Source of the DNA: Gilliamella apicola
GTDB taxonomy: Bacteria > Pseudomonadota > Gammaproteobacteria > Enterobacterales > Orbaceae
DNA length: 64,000 nucleotides
NCBI RefSeq assembly: GCF_000599985.1
Contig: NZ_CP007445.1
Coordinates: forward strand, 3,038,001 to 3,102,000
Reading direction: 5' to 3'
Shown: positions 9,407 to 20,825 of the stretch, piece by piece
How positions within the stretch are numbered: position 1 is the first letter of the stretch
Layout: each line of letters opens with the position of its first letter
Made by a program: the position numbers and the translations under genes
Notes under the pieces: model-generated
What the model was told of the DNA's origin: nothing
The model's database searches: none
What the model saw: the letters and a program-made list of their open reading frames with translations, nothing else

Positions 9407-9844
9407 ATGCGAGTTTTTGGTTTCATTATTTTTTTTATTTATGCTTATTTTGAACTGAGTTTCTTTATAACAGTTGCTGATTCAATTGGTGTTTTTCTTG
9501 CTTTGATTGGGATTATTGCTACTTCAATTATTGGTCTTTCATTAATTAAAAAACAAGGTTTAAAAAACCTAAGTATTATGCAACAAAAAATTGTTAATCA
9601 GCAAAATCCTAAAGATGAAATTATTAAGAGCGTATCCTTATTATTTGCTGGCTTTTTGTTACTTATTCCGGGTTTTTTAACTGATATTCTTGGCGCCATT
9701 ATGTTCATTCCACGCGTTCAAGAATATATTGTCCGGTTTATTGTTGGAAAACTACCCTCAAGATTTTATGCTTTTTCCTCTAACCGCAACACACAAATGA
9801 ATGATGTTATTGAAGGGGAATTCGAACGAAAGAGTGATGAATAA
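9407..9844 (+). CDS. fxsA: FxsA family membrane protein
   Basis: Small inner-membrane protein of 145 residues with hydrophobic segments at about 1-25, 27-47 and 78-100. The FxsA core FLLLIPGFLTDILGAIMFIPRVQ is split here by eye as LLIPGFLTDILG and IMFIP. In E. coli FxsA binds and antagonises the phage-exclusion protein PifA; its normal role is unclear. The position directly upstream of groES matches the enterobacterial order. GAGGAAT precedes the ATG. Confidence 0.85.
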   Translation: MRVFGFIIFFIYAYFELSFFITVADSIGVFLALIGIIATSIIGLSLIKKQGLKNLSIMQQKIVNQQNPKDEIIKSVSLLFAGFLLLIPGFLTDILGAIMFIPRVQEYIVRFIVGKLPSRFYAFSSNRNTQMNDVIEGEFERKSDE

Positions 9845-9876
9845 ATAATCAATTGGATTTTTTTTTATTTTATTCT

Positions 9877-9904
9877 CTTGAAGAATTTAAAATAATCCCC
9901 ATGT
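9877..9904 (+). promoter_or_regulatory. sigma-32 heat-shock promoter of groESL
   Basis: CTTGAA at 9877-9882, a 14-nt spacer, then CCCCATGT at 9897-9904. This is an almost perfect RpoH promoter, about 85 nt before groES. A TATAAT at 9916-9921 downstream could be the -10 of a housekeeping promoter, but no matching -35 is evident. Confidence 0.85.
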
Positions 9905-9989
9905 ATTGTGCACTATATAATACATATCATAATTTTATGATTTATTGTTAATAATTGTTTAAGTAAAAATTAGTGCTAGGAGATAACTA

Positions 9990-10283
9990 ATGAAAATTCG
10001 TCCATTGCATGATCGTGTGATCATTAAACGCAAAGAAGTAGAATCAAAATCAGCTGGCGGTATTGTTTTAACTGGTTCAGCTGCTGGTAAATCAACACGT
10101 GGTGAAGTTTTAGCTATTGGTAATGGTCGCATTTTAGAAAATGGTCAAGTTCAGCCATTAGATGTTAAAGTTGGTGATATCGTAATTTTCAATGAAGGAT
10201 ATGGCGTTAAAACAGAAAAAATCGATAACGAAGAAGTGCTTATCCTATCAGAAACCGATATTTTAGCCATTGTTGAAGCATAA
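9990..10283 (+). CDS. groES: co-chaperonin GroES
   Basis: GroES, 97 residues, forms the heptameric lid of the GroEL folding chamber. The start [15 protein letters not shown] and the mobile loop [15 protein letters not shown] are canonical. TAGGAG lies 6-8 nt before the ATG. It is co-transcribed with groEL, 47 nt downstream, from the sigma-32 promoter at 9877. Confidence 0.98.
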   Translation: MKIRPLHDRVIIKRKEVESKSAGGIVLTGSAAGKSTRGEVLAIGNGRILENGQVQPLDVKVGDIVIFNEGYGVKTEKIDNEEVLILSETDILAIVEA

Positions 10284-10294
10284 CTGGCAAATAA

Positions 10295-11977
<1,683 letters not shown>

Positions 11978-12000
11978 TTTCCCCTATTATTTATCCAATG

Positions 12001-12032
12001 AAAAACCACTCCAATATGTGAGTGGTTTTTTT
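12001..12032 (+). terminator. terminator after groEL
   Basis: Hairpin CCACTC/GAGTGG (12006-12025) flanked by A5 and followed by T7. It lies 24 nt past the groEL stop and could also serve mntP on the other strand. Confidence 0.88.
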
Positions 12033-12069
12033 ATATCTAAAGCTGTCTGTTTTTTATAACGTTTTGTAA

Positions 12070-12648
12070 TTAACTTGTTAAATGCTGGTAAAGCGTGATT
12101 ACGCCAATAAAAATAAGTACTAATCCACCTAATAGTTCGGCTTTTTTGCCTACAACACACCCTATTTTCTTACCTAATAACAATCCTGCTGTCACCATCG
12201 CACAAGTTGCTAAGCCAATCATTGACGCAGTAAAATAGATATTAACATTGGCCATTGCTAAACCTATCCCAACAGCAAATGCATCTATGCTAGTTGATAT
12301 AGCAGTAAAAATCAGCATAAAAAAAGATTTTTTATTTGATGATACCTGTTCTTCTGCTTGGTCGTCTTCGTTTGATGCTTTTAGGCTGTTATAAATCATG
12401 TTAATACCTAAAAACATCATGATAGCAAACACTACCCAATGATCCCATTTTTCGATATATTGCAAAGCGATATAGCCAATTAACCAACCAAGAAGTGGGG
12501 TAATTGCCTCAATAATACCAAATAATACACCAATTTTTAAAGCACCTAAAAATGGGATGGATTTTAGTGATATACCTCGACATAAAGCGACCGCAAAGGC
12601 ATCACTCGACATTGCCAACGCTAATAACATAATGGCCAATAAACTCAT
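12070..12648 (-). CDS. mntP: manganese efflux pump MntP
   Basis: Inner-membrane Mn(II) exporter of 192 residues with six predicted helices. The two halves both carry the family motif: AMSSDAFAVALCRG near residue 13 and STSIDAFAVGIGLA near residue 118. The Asp residues are the transport-critical ones. It follows pilW by 38 nt on the same strand. The upstream gap is too short for the Mn-sensing yybP-ykoY riboswitch that precedes mntP in E. coli, so regulation must differ. Confidence 0.92.
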   Translation of the reverse strand: MSLLAIMLLALAMSSDAFAVALCRGISLKSIPFLGALKIGVLFGIIEAITPLLGWLIGYIALQYIEKWDHWVVFAIMMFLGINMIYNSLKASNEDDQAEEQVSSNKKSFFMLIFTAISTSIDAFAVGIGLAMANVNIYFTASMIGLATCAMVTAGLLLGKKIGCVVGKKAELLGGLVLIFIGVITLYQHLTS

Positions 12649-12686
12649 GACATTTACTCTTGCTTCTAAAATATTTATTTTAACTT

Positions 12687-13307
12687 TTATGATTTATTTT
12701 TTGAGATTAAAAATAGATAGTTAGCGATATTTTTATCGCCTTTATTTTTATAAATTTCAGCTGTTTTTATCACATTACTTCGACGACTAGGATCATATTC
12801 AAAAAGTTGTTTGAACATACGATCGGCTGTTTGTTTATCTCCATTTTGGATAGCGCAATAACCATATTGCTCATAGGTATCGGCTTTCCAGCTATGTTTG
12901 TCTAACTCAAGACTTTGCTCAAATTGCTTTTGAGCTTCTTGATAACGGTCTCTACCACACAGAAAAGAGCCGTAGTGAACATGGTATAAACCGTTACCTG
13001 GCTGCATTAAAGTGATACGTTTATAAATCATTTCAGCTTCATCATATTCGCCAACATGTTGATCAAACATTGCCATTGCTAGCATCACTTGTGGATTGTT
13101 GGGCGAATATTGAGACGCTAATTTTAGATTATAATGTGCGGCTTTAACATTTTCTTCCGATTCGTTCGCTTTAGCTAAATAGCCTAGTCCTAATCGCATT
13201 CTTGCTAATGCAGCGGTCTCTGGGTCAAACTCTTCTCTGTTATTAGTTTGACAACCTGATAGCATTAGCATGGAAAAACAGCTTAATGTTATTAGCGATC
13301 TTTTCAT
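12687..13307 (-). CDS. pilW: type IV pilus biogenesis TPR lipoprotein PilW/PilF
   Basis: Outer-membrane pilotin-like lipoprotein of 206 residues. The signal peptide has lipobox LSGC (Cys19). TPR repeats follow, for example NPQVMLAMAMFDQHVGEYDEA and YQEAQKQFEQSLELDKHSW, each listed here within the allowed length limit. PilF/PilW supports multimerisation of the PilQ secretin. It lies directly downstream of rlmN (26 nt), the usual gammaproteobacterial order. With dprA in the window, it fits a type IV pilus and DNA-uptake capacity, though neither alone proves it. Confidence 0.85.
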   Translation of the reverse strand: MKRSLITLSCFSMLMLSGCQTNNREEFDPETAALARMRLGLGYLAKANESEENVKAAHYNLKLASQYSPNNPQVMLAMAMFDQHVGEYDEAEMIYKRITLMQPGNGLYHVHYGSFLCGRDRYQEAQKQFEQSLELDKHSWKADTYEQYGYCAIQNGDKQTADRMFKQLFEYDPSRRSNVIKTAEIYKNKGDKNIANYLFLISKNKS

Positions 13308-13333
13308 TTATACTTCCTTTTTATATTAGAAGA

Positions 13334-14515
13334 TTATGCTGTTTTCTGAACAAGATTTTGCTTTTTATAAAGGGTTCGTTTCGTGCGATCAACTACTTCA
13401 CCAGCAAGTTGCCCGCAAGCTGCGTCAATATCATCACCACGCGTTTTACGAACGATTACTGTGAATCCATAACCCATTAATGTTTTCATAAATCTATCAA
13501 TTCTTGTATTTGAACAACGAGAATAAGGTGCTCCAGGGAATGGATTCCATGGAATTAAATTGATTTTACTTGGTACATTTTTTAAGAACTTCGCCAGTTC
13601 ATGGGCATGCTCAACACTATCATTTATTTGATTTAATAAAACATATTCAATTGTTACTTTACCGTGATTGGCATTTGATGTTGAAAGATAACGTAAAATT
13701 GAATCACGTAGCATCGCCATATTATATTTTTGGTTGATTGGCATAATTTCACTACGGATCTCATCATTTGGAGCATGAAGTGAAATAGCTAATGCAACAT
13801 CGATCATTCCTGCCAATTTATCTAAAGCTGGTACTACGCCAGAAGTTGAAAGTGTTACTCGTCTTTTTGATAAACCATAGCCAAAATCATCCAACATAAT
13901 TTCCATTGCAGGCGCTACGTTAGATAAATTTAGTAAAGGTTCCCCCATTCCCATCATAACAACATTAGTGATAGGTCTGTCGGCTAATTTACCTGTGACA
14001 CCTATGGCATTTGATGCTCGCCAAACTTGTCCAATAATTTCAGCAACGGTTAAATTGCGATTAAAACCTTGTTGAGCAGTTGAACAGAATTTACATTCCA
14101 GTGCACACCCGACTTGTGATGAAACACACAATGTAGCACGGTCCCGCTCAGGAATATACACAGATTCAATCATCTGATTATTTCCCACATCTAACGCCCA
14201 CTTGATGGTACCATCAGATGATCGCTGTTCAATAGCAATTTTAGGTGCTTTAATTTCAGCTAAGTTTTTTAATTGTTCACGTAATTTTTTATTAATATCA
14301 GTCATTTGATCAAAGTCATCAATACCAAAGTGATAGATCCATTTCATGACTTGATCGGCTCTAAAGGGCTTTTCACCGAGCGATATAAAAAAATCACGCA
14401 ATTGCTGACGCGTAAAATTAAGTAGATTTATTTTTTCTTGTGTTGAATTAACATTGATTGTATTTGTAGCATCTGAATTAGTTGCAGACGTGCTAGATGT
14501 AGCTAGTTTTAACAT
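13334..14515 (-). CDS. rlmN: 23S rRNA/tRNA adenine-C2 methyltransferase RlmN
   Basis: Radical-SAM methyltransferase that adds a methyl to A2503 of 23S rRNA and A37 of some tRNAs. The cluster motif is CALECKFC. The GEPLLN SAM-binding stretch ([11 protein letters not shown]) and the C-terminal catalytic Cys in [12 protein letters not shown] are all present. At 393 residues it is a little longer than E. coli (384) because of a Ser/Thr/Asn-rich N-terminus of about 25 residues. A later start is possible. First gene of rlmN-pilW-mntP. Confidence 0.95.
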   Translation of the reverse strand: MLKLATSSTSATNSDATNTINVNSTQEKINLLNFTRQQLRDFFISLGEKPFRADQVMKWIYHFGIDDFDQMTDINKKLREQLKNLAEIKAPKIAIEQRSSDGTIKWALDVGNNQMIESVYIPERDRATLCVSSQVGCALECKFCSTAQQGFNRNLTVAEIIGQVWRASNAIGVTGKLADRPITNVVMMGMGEPLLNLSNVAPAMEIMLDDFGYGLSKRRVTLSTSGVVPALDKLAGMIDVALAISLHAPNDEIRSEIMPINQKYNMAMLRDSILRYLSTSNANHGKVTIEYVLLNQINDSVEHAHELAKFLKNVPSKINLIPWNPFPGAPYSRCSNTRIDRFMKTLMGYGFTVIVRKTRGDDIDAACGQLAGEVVDRTKRTLYKKQNLVQKTA

Positions 14516-14615
14516 AAGGCCTCGTTTTTACACATTATGGCTATTTCAATTTTTAGGGAAAGGATTATACTGGTTTTCATATTATCTGGCTAATAGAATA
14601 TTATAGAAACTCAAA

Positions 14616-15368
14616 ATGATAAAAAAAACATTAAAATTAAAAATAATTCTCAATTTTACATTGATATCAACTCTATTTTCATACTCGACTATCACTATGG
14701 CACATTCAACTCCATTAAATAAACTTACTGGTCAATTTGACGAAAAAAAAGACAGTGATTTTATAGCATTAGATTTAACAGTTTTACCTGTTAATAAAAA
14801 AGGAATGTATCTACAAAAAGAACCAGCAGATCAACTAATCAAAGCTTATAATGATTTTAAAAAAATACACCCAGATATTCCTTTTATTGTAGTAAGTGCA
14901 ACTCGTAATTACAATTATCAAAATGGCATTTGGCAACGCAAGTGGGATGCATTGTTGCAAAAAGTTAACAATCCACAAAACATTGCCACAGAGATTTTAA
15001 AATTTTCATCAATGCCTGGCACCTCAAGACATCATTGGGGAACAGACGTTGATATTACTAGTGTGACATCCAATTTTTTTAAGCAAGATAAAAAAGGTAT
15101 TATTCTTTATCAATGGCTACAAGAAAATATGCCTAAGTATGGTTTTTGCCAACCGTTTAATGAAGGACGTAAAGGAGGATATCTTCCCGAAGAGTGGCAT
15201 TGGTCATACAAACCTATTGCAGGTAAATATATTGCGCAGTATAAAGCGATATTAGACAGTGACCCAAATAAAATTATACAAACCCTGACATTTACAGGGC
15301 ATGATAAAATTAAATTACTAGAGTTGGTTAAAGAGTATGTATTATCCGTTAATAGCGAGTGCTACTAG
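14616..15368 (+). CDS. M15 family D-alanyl-D-alanine carboxypeptidase (VanY/LdcB type)
   Basis: Exported zinc peptidase of 250 residues with an N-terminal signal peptide (hydrophobic 9-29, MAHS cleavage area). Zinc motif SRHHWGTDVDI supplies His139 and Asp146. EEWHWSY supplies the catalytic Glu193 and zinc ligand His195. The family trims the terminal D-Ala or acts on tetrapeptides of peptidoglycan. Its 3' end overlaps the 3' end of the convergent sensor-kinase gene by 20 nt. Confidence 0.85.
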   Translation: MIKKTLKLKIILNFTLISTLFSYSTITMAHSTPLNKLTGQFDEKKDSDFIALDLTVLPVNKKGMYLQKEPADQLIKAYNDFKKIHPDIPFIVVSATRNYNYQNGIWQRKWDALLQKVNNPQNIATEILKFSSMPGTSRHHWGTDVDITSVTSNFFKQDKKGIILYQWLQENMPKYGFCQPFNEGRKGGYLPEEWHWSYKPIAGKYIAQYKAILDSDPNKIIQTLTFTGHDKIKLLELVKEYVLSVNSECY

Positions 15369-16677
15369 GCGTAAGTTTTTGTGATTTACGCCAATAAGGT
15401 AAATATATAGTAACAACAAGTCCACCGCCTTCTCGATTTGCTGCCTTAATATTACCGTGGTGCATAACAACAGTTTTTCGAGCAATCGCTAATCCTAATC
15501 CATAACCTTTGCCAAGTTGTGGTGACTGAATACGAACAAATGGCTCAAAAATACTGGATAATTTATTCCATTCAACACCAGGTCCACGATCTTTAACTTC
15601 TATTTGTAAATATTTGTTCGTTTCTTTTAATGAGACTTCAATAGCCTGCCCTGATTGAGAAAAACGAATCGCATTACGAATAATGTTTTCAATCGCACGA
15701 CGTATCTGTTCTGAATTGCCTTTGACAATCGAATGATTAATTGTTGAAGGGGTAAAATGTACATCAATCTGTTGGTGATTTGCCTCATAGTTAGCATCAT
15801 TAATCACCACACTTAATAAATCTTTCAAGTCAAAATATTCATCATTACGATTGTCCATTTCAGAACGGGAGTATTTTAATATTTCGCCAATTAACTGATC
15901 TAATCGTTCGGATTCCAGTTCAATCCTCGCTAAACAAGTATCAATATTTTGTTTATTTTGTTGAGCAAGCCCAATAGCTAACTGCAAACGTGCCAGTGGC
16001 GTTCTAAGTTCGTGCGATACATCATGCAACAATGCTTGTCGATCAGAAATTAAGATATTAAGTTGTTCAACCATCATATCAAAATCTTTACCCACTTCAC
16101 TTATTTCATCATGCCGATATTCTAATTTATCAAATAATCGAACCGAAAGATCGCCTTGTGATACGCGAAAAAAGCCCTGCCGTAATAATCGCATTGGTTT
16201 GGTTAAATTCCAAGCTAGAGTAAGACTTAACGTAAGCCCAACTAAAACTCCCGTTAGTGTAATAGGCATTGGCATATTAAACAGTATTTTTTGGAACTGA
16301 GTATTTATTTCTTCTTTTTTAAACGCAACAGAATACAGTGTTCCATCTGGAGCAACGGCCGAACGTTTGTACATATAATTCGGAGATTCTAATTCATCAT
16401 TTAAAATATTAACTTGATCATTTTGTGGAGAGACCAATCTTATTGACAATAACACTCGCTCACGTTCGGGTAAATGTGCAATAAAATTAAGTGTATCTTC
16501 TTCACCAGCCACATGCAATAATTGCGCAATCATATCGACTTTTGTCGGCATATGATTGAGAATTTGTTTACTTTTGTCTTCTACATAAAGCGAAAAAGCA
16601 ATCCATGTCAGTTGGAAAGTAAGAAAAAACATTACACAAAATACAACAAGTATTTTCCAAAATAATCGACGATTCAT
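15349..16677 (-). CDS. cpxA: CpxA-like sensor histidine kinase
   Basis: Inner-membrane envelope-stress type kinase of 442 residues. Transmembrane helices lie at about 8-31 and 137-156, around a periplasmic domain of about 105 residues. The HAMP domain follows (WNLTKPMRLL to RLFDKLE). The dimerisation/phospho-acceptor motif is LLHDVSHELRTPLARLQL with His222. ATP-binding boxes are NIIRNAIRFS, DRGPGV and GYGLGLAIA. The closest recalled match is CpxA, although RstB-like kinases share parts of it. It lies 16 nt downstream of the response regulator gene. Confidence 0.75.
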   Translation of the reverse strand: MNRRLFWKILVVFCVMFFLTFQLTWIAFSLYVEDKSKQILNHMPTKVDMIAQLLHVAGEEDTLNFIAHLPERERVLLSIRLVSPQNDQVNILNDELESPNYMYKRSAVAPDGTLYSVAFKKEEINTQFQKILFNMPMPITLTGVLVGLTLSLTLAWNLTKPMRLLRQGFFRVSQGDLSVRLFDKLEYRHDEISEVGKDFDMMVEQLNILISDRQALLHDVSHELRTPLARLQLAIGLAQQNKQNIDTCLARIELESERLDQLIGEILKYSRSEMDNRNDEYFDLKDLLSVVINDANYEANHQQIDVHFTPSTINHSIVKGNSEQIRRAIENIIRNAIRFSQSGQAIEVSLKETNKYLQIEVKDRGPGVEWNKLSSIFEPFVRIQSPQLGKGYGLGLAIARKTVVMHHGNIKAANREGGGLVVTIYLPYWRKSQKLTPSSTRY

Positions 16678-16693
16678 AGCAAACCTACTGTTA

Positions 16694-17377
16694 TTAACGA
16701 ATGCGGTACCCTACAGCTCTGATGGTTTCAATCGTCACGTCATTTTGGGCAACTTGATATAATTTTTGACGAATATTACTAATATGTACATCAACACTAC
16801 GATCATAAAGTTCTCGAGCGCGACCAAGTCCAACTTCAGATAATTCTTCTTTAGTCACAACACGTTCACTATTTTTTACCAATAAAACTAATAAATTGAA
16901 TTCAGTCGAAGTTAAGTCAATAACCTGTCCATTCCAAGTACATAACCGTTGCGGTATATCTAATGTTAAACCATTAAAATGGTATTTTTTATCATCACCT
17001 AATTCAACCGTTTGTTCATCAAAACGTCGTAACACTGCGCGTAATCGGGCTAATAGTTCTCGAGGATAACAAGGTTTAGGAATGTAATCATCGGCGCCCA
17101 ATTCTAAACCTAACACACGATCGATATTGTCACCTTTAGCTGTTAACATAATAACGGGCATATTACTGTGTTGACGTATACTTTTAAGAACGTCAATACC
17201 ATTAATATCAGGCAACATTACATCTAGAATTGCCACACGATATTTTCCCGATAATGCTTCATCAATAGCATCTTTACCCAAATAAACACTTTTAATATTA
17301 AAACCTTCATTGGTTAGATATTCACTAAGCATCTGTGATAATTCAACATCATCATCAATTAACAAAATATTTATCAT
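16694..17377 (-). CDS. cpxR: CpxR-like OmpR-family response regulator
   Basis: Response regulator of 227 residues: receiver domain with Asp52 in AILDVMLPD, acidic pocket IDDD, Lys in PKPC, then an OmpR/PhoB winged helix (DLTSTEFNLLVLLV, DVHISNIRQKL, IRAVGYRIR). Receiver wording (VIMLTAKGDNIDRVLGLELGADDY in two overlapping pieces) is close to CpxR. In E. coli CpxRA responds to misfolded envelope proteins. Here it would control envelope genes, possibly itself. Confidence 0.75.
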   Translation of the reverse strand: MINILLIDDDVELSQMLSEYLTNEGFNIKSVYLGKDAIDEALSGKYRVAILDVMLPDINGIDVLKSIRQHSNMPVIMLTAKGDNIDRVLGLELGADDYIPKPCYPRELLARLRAVLRRFDEQTVELGDDKKYHFNGLTLDIPQRLCTWNGQVIDLTSTEFNLLVLLVKNSERVVTKEELSEVGLGRARELYDRSVDVHISNIRQKLYQVAQNDVTIETIRAVGYRIR

Positions 17378-17733
17378 ATATCGCCATTATTATTTAATTT
17401 TATGTAGTTACATTATTACAATAATAAAAAAAAAGTCAGGTAATTTTACTAAAATATTACATATTTTGAACAGTTCTCGATTATTTAATTCACTGTTTAA
17501 CAAAACAAAAATTTTAGATTAATGCTAAACTGAAAAAACTTTTTTTAAAAGATTAACATTATTTTCCTTCTAAAAATATTTTAAATAATAACCTTTATTT
17601 ATTCTAGTACAAAATATTTAATTATTTACTTTGCAAGCTTAACCTTAAATTTTAAACTAAATATTATATATCTTTTATTAAATGTTTCACCATCTGGCAC
17701 TATTTATTATAGGCGATAATATGGAGATAAAAA
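17378..17733. other. intergenic region between cpxR and cyuA
   Basis: Divergent promoter region, very AT-rich, no gene. On the minus strand, GTAAT, six bases, GTAAA (17445-17460) resembles the CpxR direct repeat GTAAA-N5-GTAAA but with one extra spacer base. Autoregulation is possible. A ribosome site GGAGAT precedes cyuA. No other structure stands out. Confidence 0.35.
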
Positions 17734-19029
17734 ATGGAACAACAAGTACTATGGCAAGAATTAATTGAATTGGTAAAACATGAGGTTTTACCTGCATTAG
17801 GCTGTACAGAGCCTATATCTCTTGCTTTAGCGTCAGCTGTTGCGACTAAATATCTTGATAAAAATAGTATCAGCCATATTGATGCTTATGTTTCACCAAA
17901 TTTAATGAAAAATGGTATGGCAGTTACTGTTCCTGGAACAAGTATGGTTGGATTGCCAATTGCAGCAGCAATTGGAGCAATTGGCGGTGATGCAGAAGCA
18001 GGTCTTGAAGTACTAAATAAGATTACACCTAAACAAATTAACCAAGCTAAAGCTCTACTAAAAGAACAAAAAGTGAGTGTACAAATTGCTAATAATAATA
18101 CGACAATTTATTCTGAAGCCAATATTTATGCTAAAGGCGATCATGTTAGAGTATGTATTGAAAGCTCACACACCAACATAATATTAATAGAAAAAAATGG
18201 TGAAGTAATTTTCAAAGCAGATAATAAAACACAAAAGGAGTCTAAAAAGGAATCAATCATAACTCATATGTCAGTCAAACAGATATATGAGTTTGCAACG
18301 CAATCTAATTTTGATGATATCAAATTTATTTTACATTCTGCTGAATTAAACGATGCCTTGTCTCAGGAAGGATTAAGACGAGAATATGGCTTAAAAATTG
18401 CCGCTACCCTACACAAACAAACAAAAACGGGGTTGTTGGCTGATGACCTGTTATCTAAAGTGATTATTCGCACAACCGCAGCATCAGATGCCCGAATGGG
18501 CGGTGCAACTTTACCTGCGATGAGTAATTCAGGTTCTGGTAATCAAGGTATTACCGCAACAATGCCAGTAGTTGTAGTTGCCGATTACTTAAAATCAACA
18601 ACAGAGCAACTAGCTAGAGCTCTGATTTTATCTCATACTATTGCAATTTATATACATAGTAAATTTCCACCATTATCAGCACTTTGTGCTGCATCAACAG
18701 CCGCAATGGGATCAGCAGCGGGTATGGCATGGTTACTGGGTAAAGGCCAATATGAACCTGTTGAAATGGCTATTTGTAGTATGATTGGTGATTTATCGGG
18801 CATTATTTGTGATGGAGCTTCAAATAGCTGCGCTATGAAAGTATCAACTTCGGTATCTTCAAGTTTTAAAGCTGTTTTAATGGCATTAAATCGTATTCGT
18901 GTGACAGGTAAAGAAGGTATAGTTTGCGATAGCGTTGAAGCTTCAATTAATAATCTTGGAGCCATTGTTAGCAAGAGTATGAAAACAACCGATACTCAAA
19001 TTATTGATATTATGTCACATAAAATTTAA
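17734..19029 (+). CDS. cyuA: L-cysteine desulfidase (CyuA/YhaM family)
   Basis: Cytoplasmic enzyme of 431 residues that degrades L-cysteine to pyruvate, ammonia and sulfide. Family landmarks: [16 protein letters not shown] at the N-terminus, [16 protein letters not shown] in the middle, and a Cys-containing C-terminal part with [12 protein letters not shown] that probably binds an Fe-S cluster. Full length for the UPF0597 family. The cyuR/cyuP partners seen in E. coli are not nearby. GGAGAT is 6-7 nt before the ATG. Confidence 0.85.
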   Translation: MEQQVLWQELIELVKHEVLPALGCTEPISLALASAVATKYLDKNSISHIDAYVSPNLMKNGMAVTVPGTSMVGLPIAAAIGAIGGDAEAGLEVLNKITPKQINQAKALLKEQKVSVQIANNNTTIYSEANIYAKGDHVRVCIESSHTNIILIEKNGEVIFKADNKTQKESKKESIITHMSVKQIYEFATQSNFDDIKFILHSAELNDALSQEGLRREYGLKIAATLHKQTKTGLLADDLLSKVIIRTTAASDARMGGATLPAMSNSGSGNQGITATMPVVVVADYLKSTTEQLARALILSHTIAIYIHSKFPPLSALCAASTAAMGSAAGMAWLLGKGQYEPVEMAICSMIGDLSGIICDGASNSCAMKVSTSVSSSFKAVLMALNRIRVTGKEGIVCDSVEASINNLGAIVSKSMKTTDTQIIDIMSHKI

Positions 19030-19152
19030 ACACATCAATCAGCGGTAAAATATTAAGCTTTTAACGCTCTTAATATAAGCAATCAGTATATTTTTGAAAA
19101 AATATACTGGACAATGTTATTTTTTATGCGTAATATTTCGTCCTACTTCTAT

Positions 19153-19229
19153 GGTGGCTATAGCTCAGTTGGTAGAGCTCTGGATTGTGATTCCAGTGGT
19201 CGTGGGTTCGAATCCCATTAGCCACCCCA
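19153..19229 (+). tRNA. tRNA-His (GTG)
   Basis: 77 nt including G-1 and encoded CCA. Acceptor GTGGCTA pairs with TAGCCAC, the anticodon loop is TTGTGAT, and the T-loop is GGTTCGAATCC. A possible promoter TTGAAA-18 nt-TATTTT lies at 19094-19123. Confidence 0.97.
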
Positions 19230-19250
19230 TTTTATAGAGTAAAAATCTAA

Positions 19251-19327
19251 CGGCGAGTAGCGCAGCTTGGTAGCGCAACTGGTTTGGGACCAGTGGGTCG
19301 GAGGTTCGAATCCTCTCTCGCCGACCA
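19251..19327 (+). tRNA. tRNA-Pro (TGG)
   Basis: 77 nt with encoded CCA. Acceptor CGGCGAG pairs with CTCGCCG, the anticodon loop is TTTGGGA, and it is essentially E. coli proM as recalled. It lies 21 nt after tRNA-His, so they are probably one transcript. The Arg and Leu tRNAs found in the E. coli argX-hisR-leuT-proM cluster are absent. Confidence 0.97.
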
Positions 19328-19339
19328 ATTTTAAATAAG

Positions 19340-19373
19340 AAAGCTTACTCAATGGGTAGGCTTTTTTATTATC
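19340..19373 (+). repeat. direct repeat copy 1 bounding a decayed island
   Basis: AAGCTTACTCAATG, a variable 4-6 nt, then GGCTTTTTTATTATC. Copy 2 is at 22735-22768. About 29 of 33 positions match; the differences fall in the loop and second arm (GGTA versus AATG). The copies enclose about 3.3 kb of mostly ruined genes. Confidence 0.6.
19341..19367 (+). terminator. terminator of the tRNA-His/tRNA-Pro unit
   Basis: Arms AAGCTTAC and GTAGGCTT (one wobble pair) at 19341-19363, followed by T6. A near copy of the whole element recurs at about 22737-22766. Confidence 0.8.
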
Positions 19374-19399
19374 ATAGCGATTAACCTAATTCAAACTTA

Positions 19400-20574
19400 G
19401 AATATTTTCCTAAACAATTTAGTAAAAAAATCAGATAAGCCGTCTTTGACATTTATAGAATACACCGCACGCCAAATATTTGATTCTAAAGATATCTCTA
19501 TTTTAGAGAGTAATTCTTACCATACGATAAAATATTTTAATGACTTAATTTCACTTTAACTCGGTAATACGCATTTTTCTCATTATTAAATTGTTAAGAG
19601 TAAATACCTAGCGATGTTAATTCATTCAAATATAGCGTGTTGCCCGAAATTTCATCGATTATTCCTTTCTGTTGACCAATTTTCTGAAATGGAAGTACAT
19701 CGTATCGAATAGATACAAGTAAGCCGACTTTAATAAAACCAATGGCGCTCGATGGATTAAATAAATTAGCCTCTAATTTAGAATTTTCAGGCAATAGTGT
19801 TGTCATAATAACATTATCACTAATGCTTTACCCTTTTGAAACCATAATAGTACAAATGAGCGCATCTTTTGATGCGACAATAGTTATCAATTTTAGTTGC
19901 TCATTTTCGATAAACTCTTTTTCAATTGAAATTATTTATTGTTCAATATGTTGACGTTTATCTTTTTTCTTGTAATGGTATTTGGAGTAATTGAACATCT
20001 AAATCATAAATTTTATGATTTGTAGATTCTAACTTTTGTTTAAGGTCAAATAATATAGATTTTTGGTCAAGTAATTTTGATTGTCAGTTATTAAACAGAA
20101 TCTGAGTTAAAAAGCTTTTTGTTCTTTTGTGATATTTCATCAGCAATTTCAATATGTTCTGTTTGTACTGCTATTTGAGATTGTAAAATAATTTTTTCTT
20201 CTTCTAGATTTTTTGTCTGTTGTATTGAGATTTTTTTGCATTATTTTGCTCTAAAATAATTTTATGCGGGAGTGTTAGGATATTTTTATTAGACAAAACT
20301 TTTATACCACATCATAAGTAGAACTGTACTTTAAATTTCTTAGAATAAATAGAGGTTGTCCCATTTTAATTGTTTGGTTTTCCTTTACCAAAATTTGAAC
20401 AACGATGCTAGGATCTGAAGATAAAATAGTAAATATTCCATCCACCGGAAGTAAAGCGCCATTTACATGAATTTTTCTACCATAATCAAAAAAAATTAAG
20501 AGAAAAATCATTGCAATAAATATAATTAGAAACAGTGCATTTATCCGCTTTATGCTATAAGTGGTAATAATCAT
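19400..20574 (-). pseudogene. broken HlyD/CvaA-type secretion adaptor gene
   Basis: Minus-strand remnant of a periplasmic adaptor for peptide or bacteriocin export (RaxA/CvaA/MchE type). 20302-20574 encodes the N-terminus: a cytoplasmic start, one transmembrane helix (ALFLIIFIAMIFLLIFFDYG) and the first barrel/lipoyl half (VNGALLPVDGIF). The middle is Lys/Gln-rich coiled-coil debris with frameshifts. The C-terminal part (19594-19900) resumes with PENSKLEANLFNPSSAIGFI and VSIRYDVLPFQKIGQQKG, preceded in frame by KDALICTIMVSKG and a TAA. Further matching pieces (NEKNAYYRVKVKLSH) extend to about 19400. Total span of about 390 codons equals a full-length gene, so decay was by point changes and indels. 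No partner ABC transporter is visible. Confidence 0.75.
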
Positions 20575-20825
20575 TATTTGACAAACAATATTTATCCAAT
20601 TGTTTTATAAGCATTCTTTTCTAAAGAGGGATTCATCTGATTCATTCATATTATTGAAACTAATCTTTAATATACTAAAATTGTTTAGTTACTCAAATAT
20701 TTGCTATATTCTAGTGTTTAAATACACTTGCCATATTTTATATATAAAAACCTATATCTATATTAAAATATATTGTAAATTTAGTATCGTGATACTGCGT
20801 AAATACAACAATTTAAATGCAAACT

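Noticed and set aside
12649..12686. Mn riboswitch (yybP-ykoY) before mntP
   Set aside because: Only 38 nt separate mntP from pilW, too short for the element, and no conserved core was seen.
17445..17460. CpxR box as a firm feature
   Set aside because: The direct repeat GTAAT/GTAAA has a 6-nt rather than 5-nt spacer and lies in very AT-rich DNA, so it is noted only as tentative.
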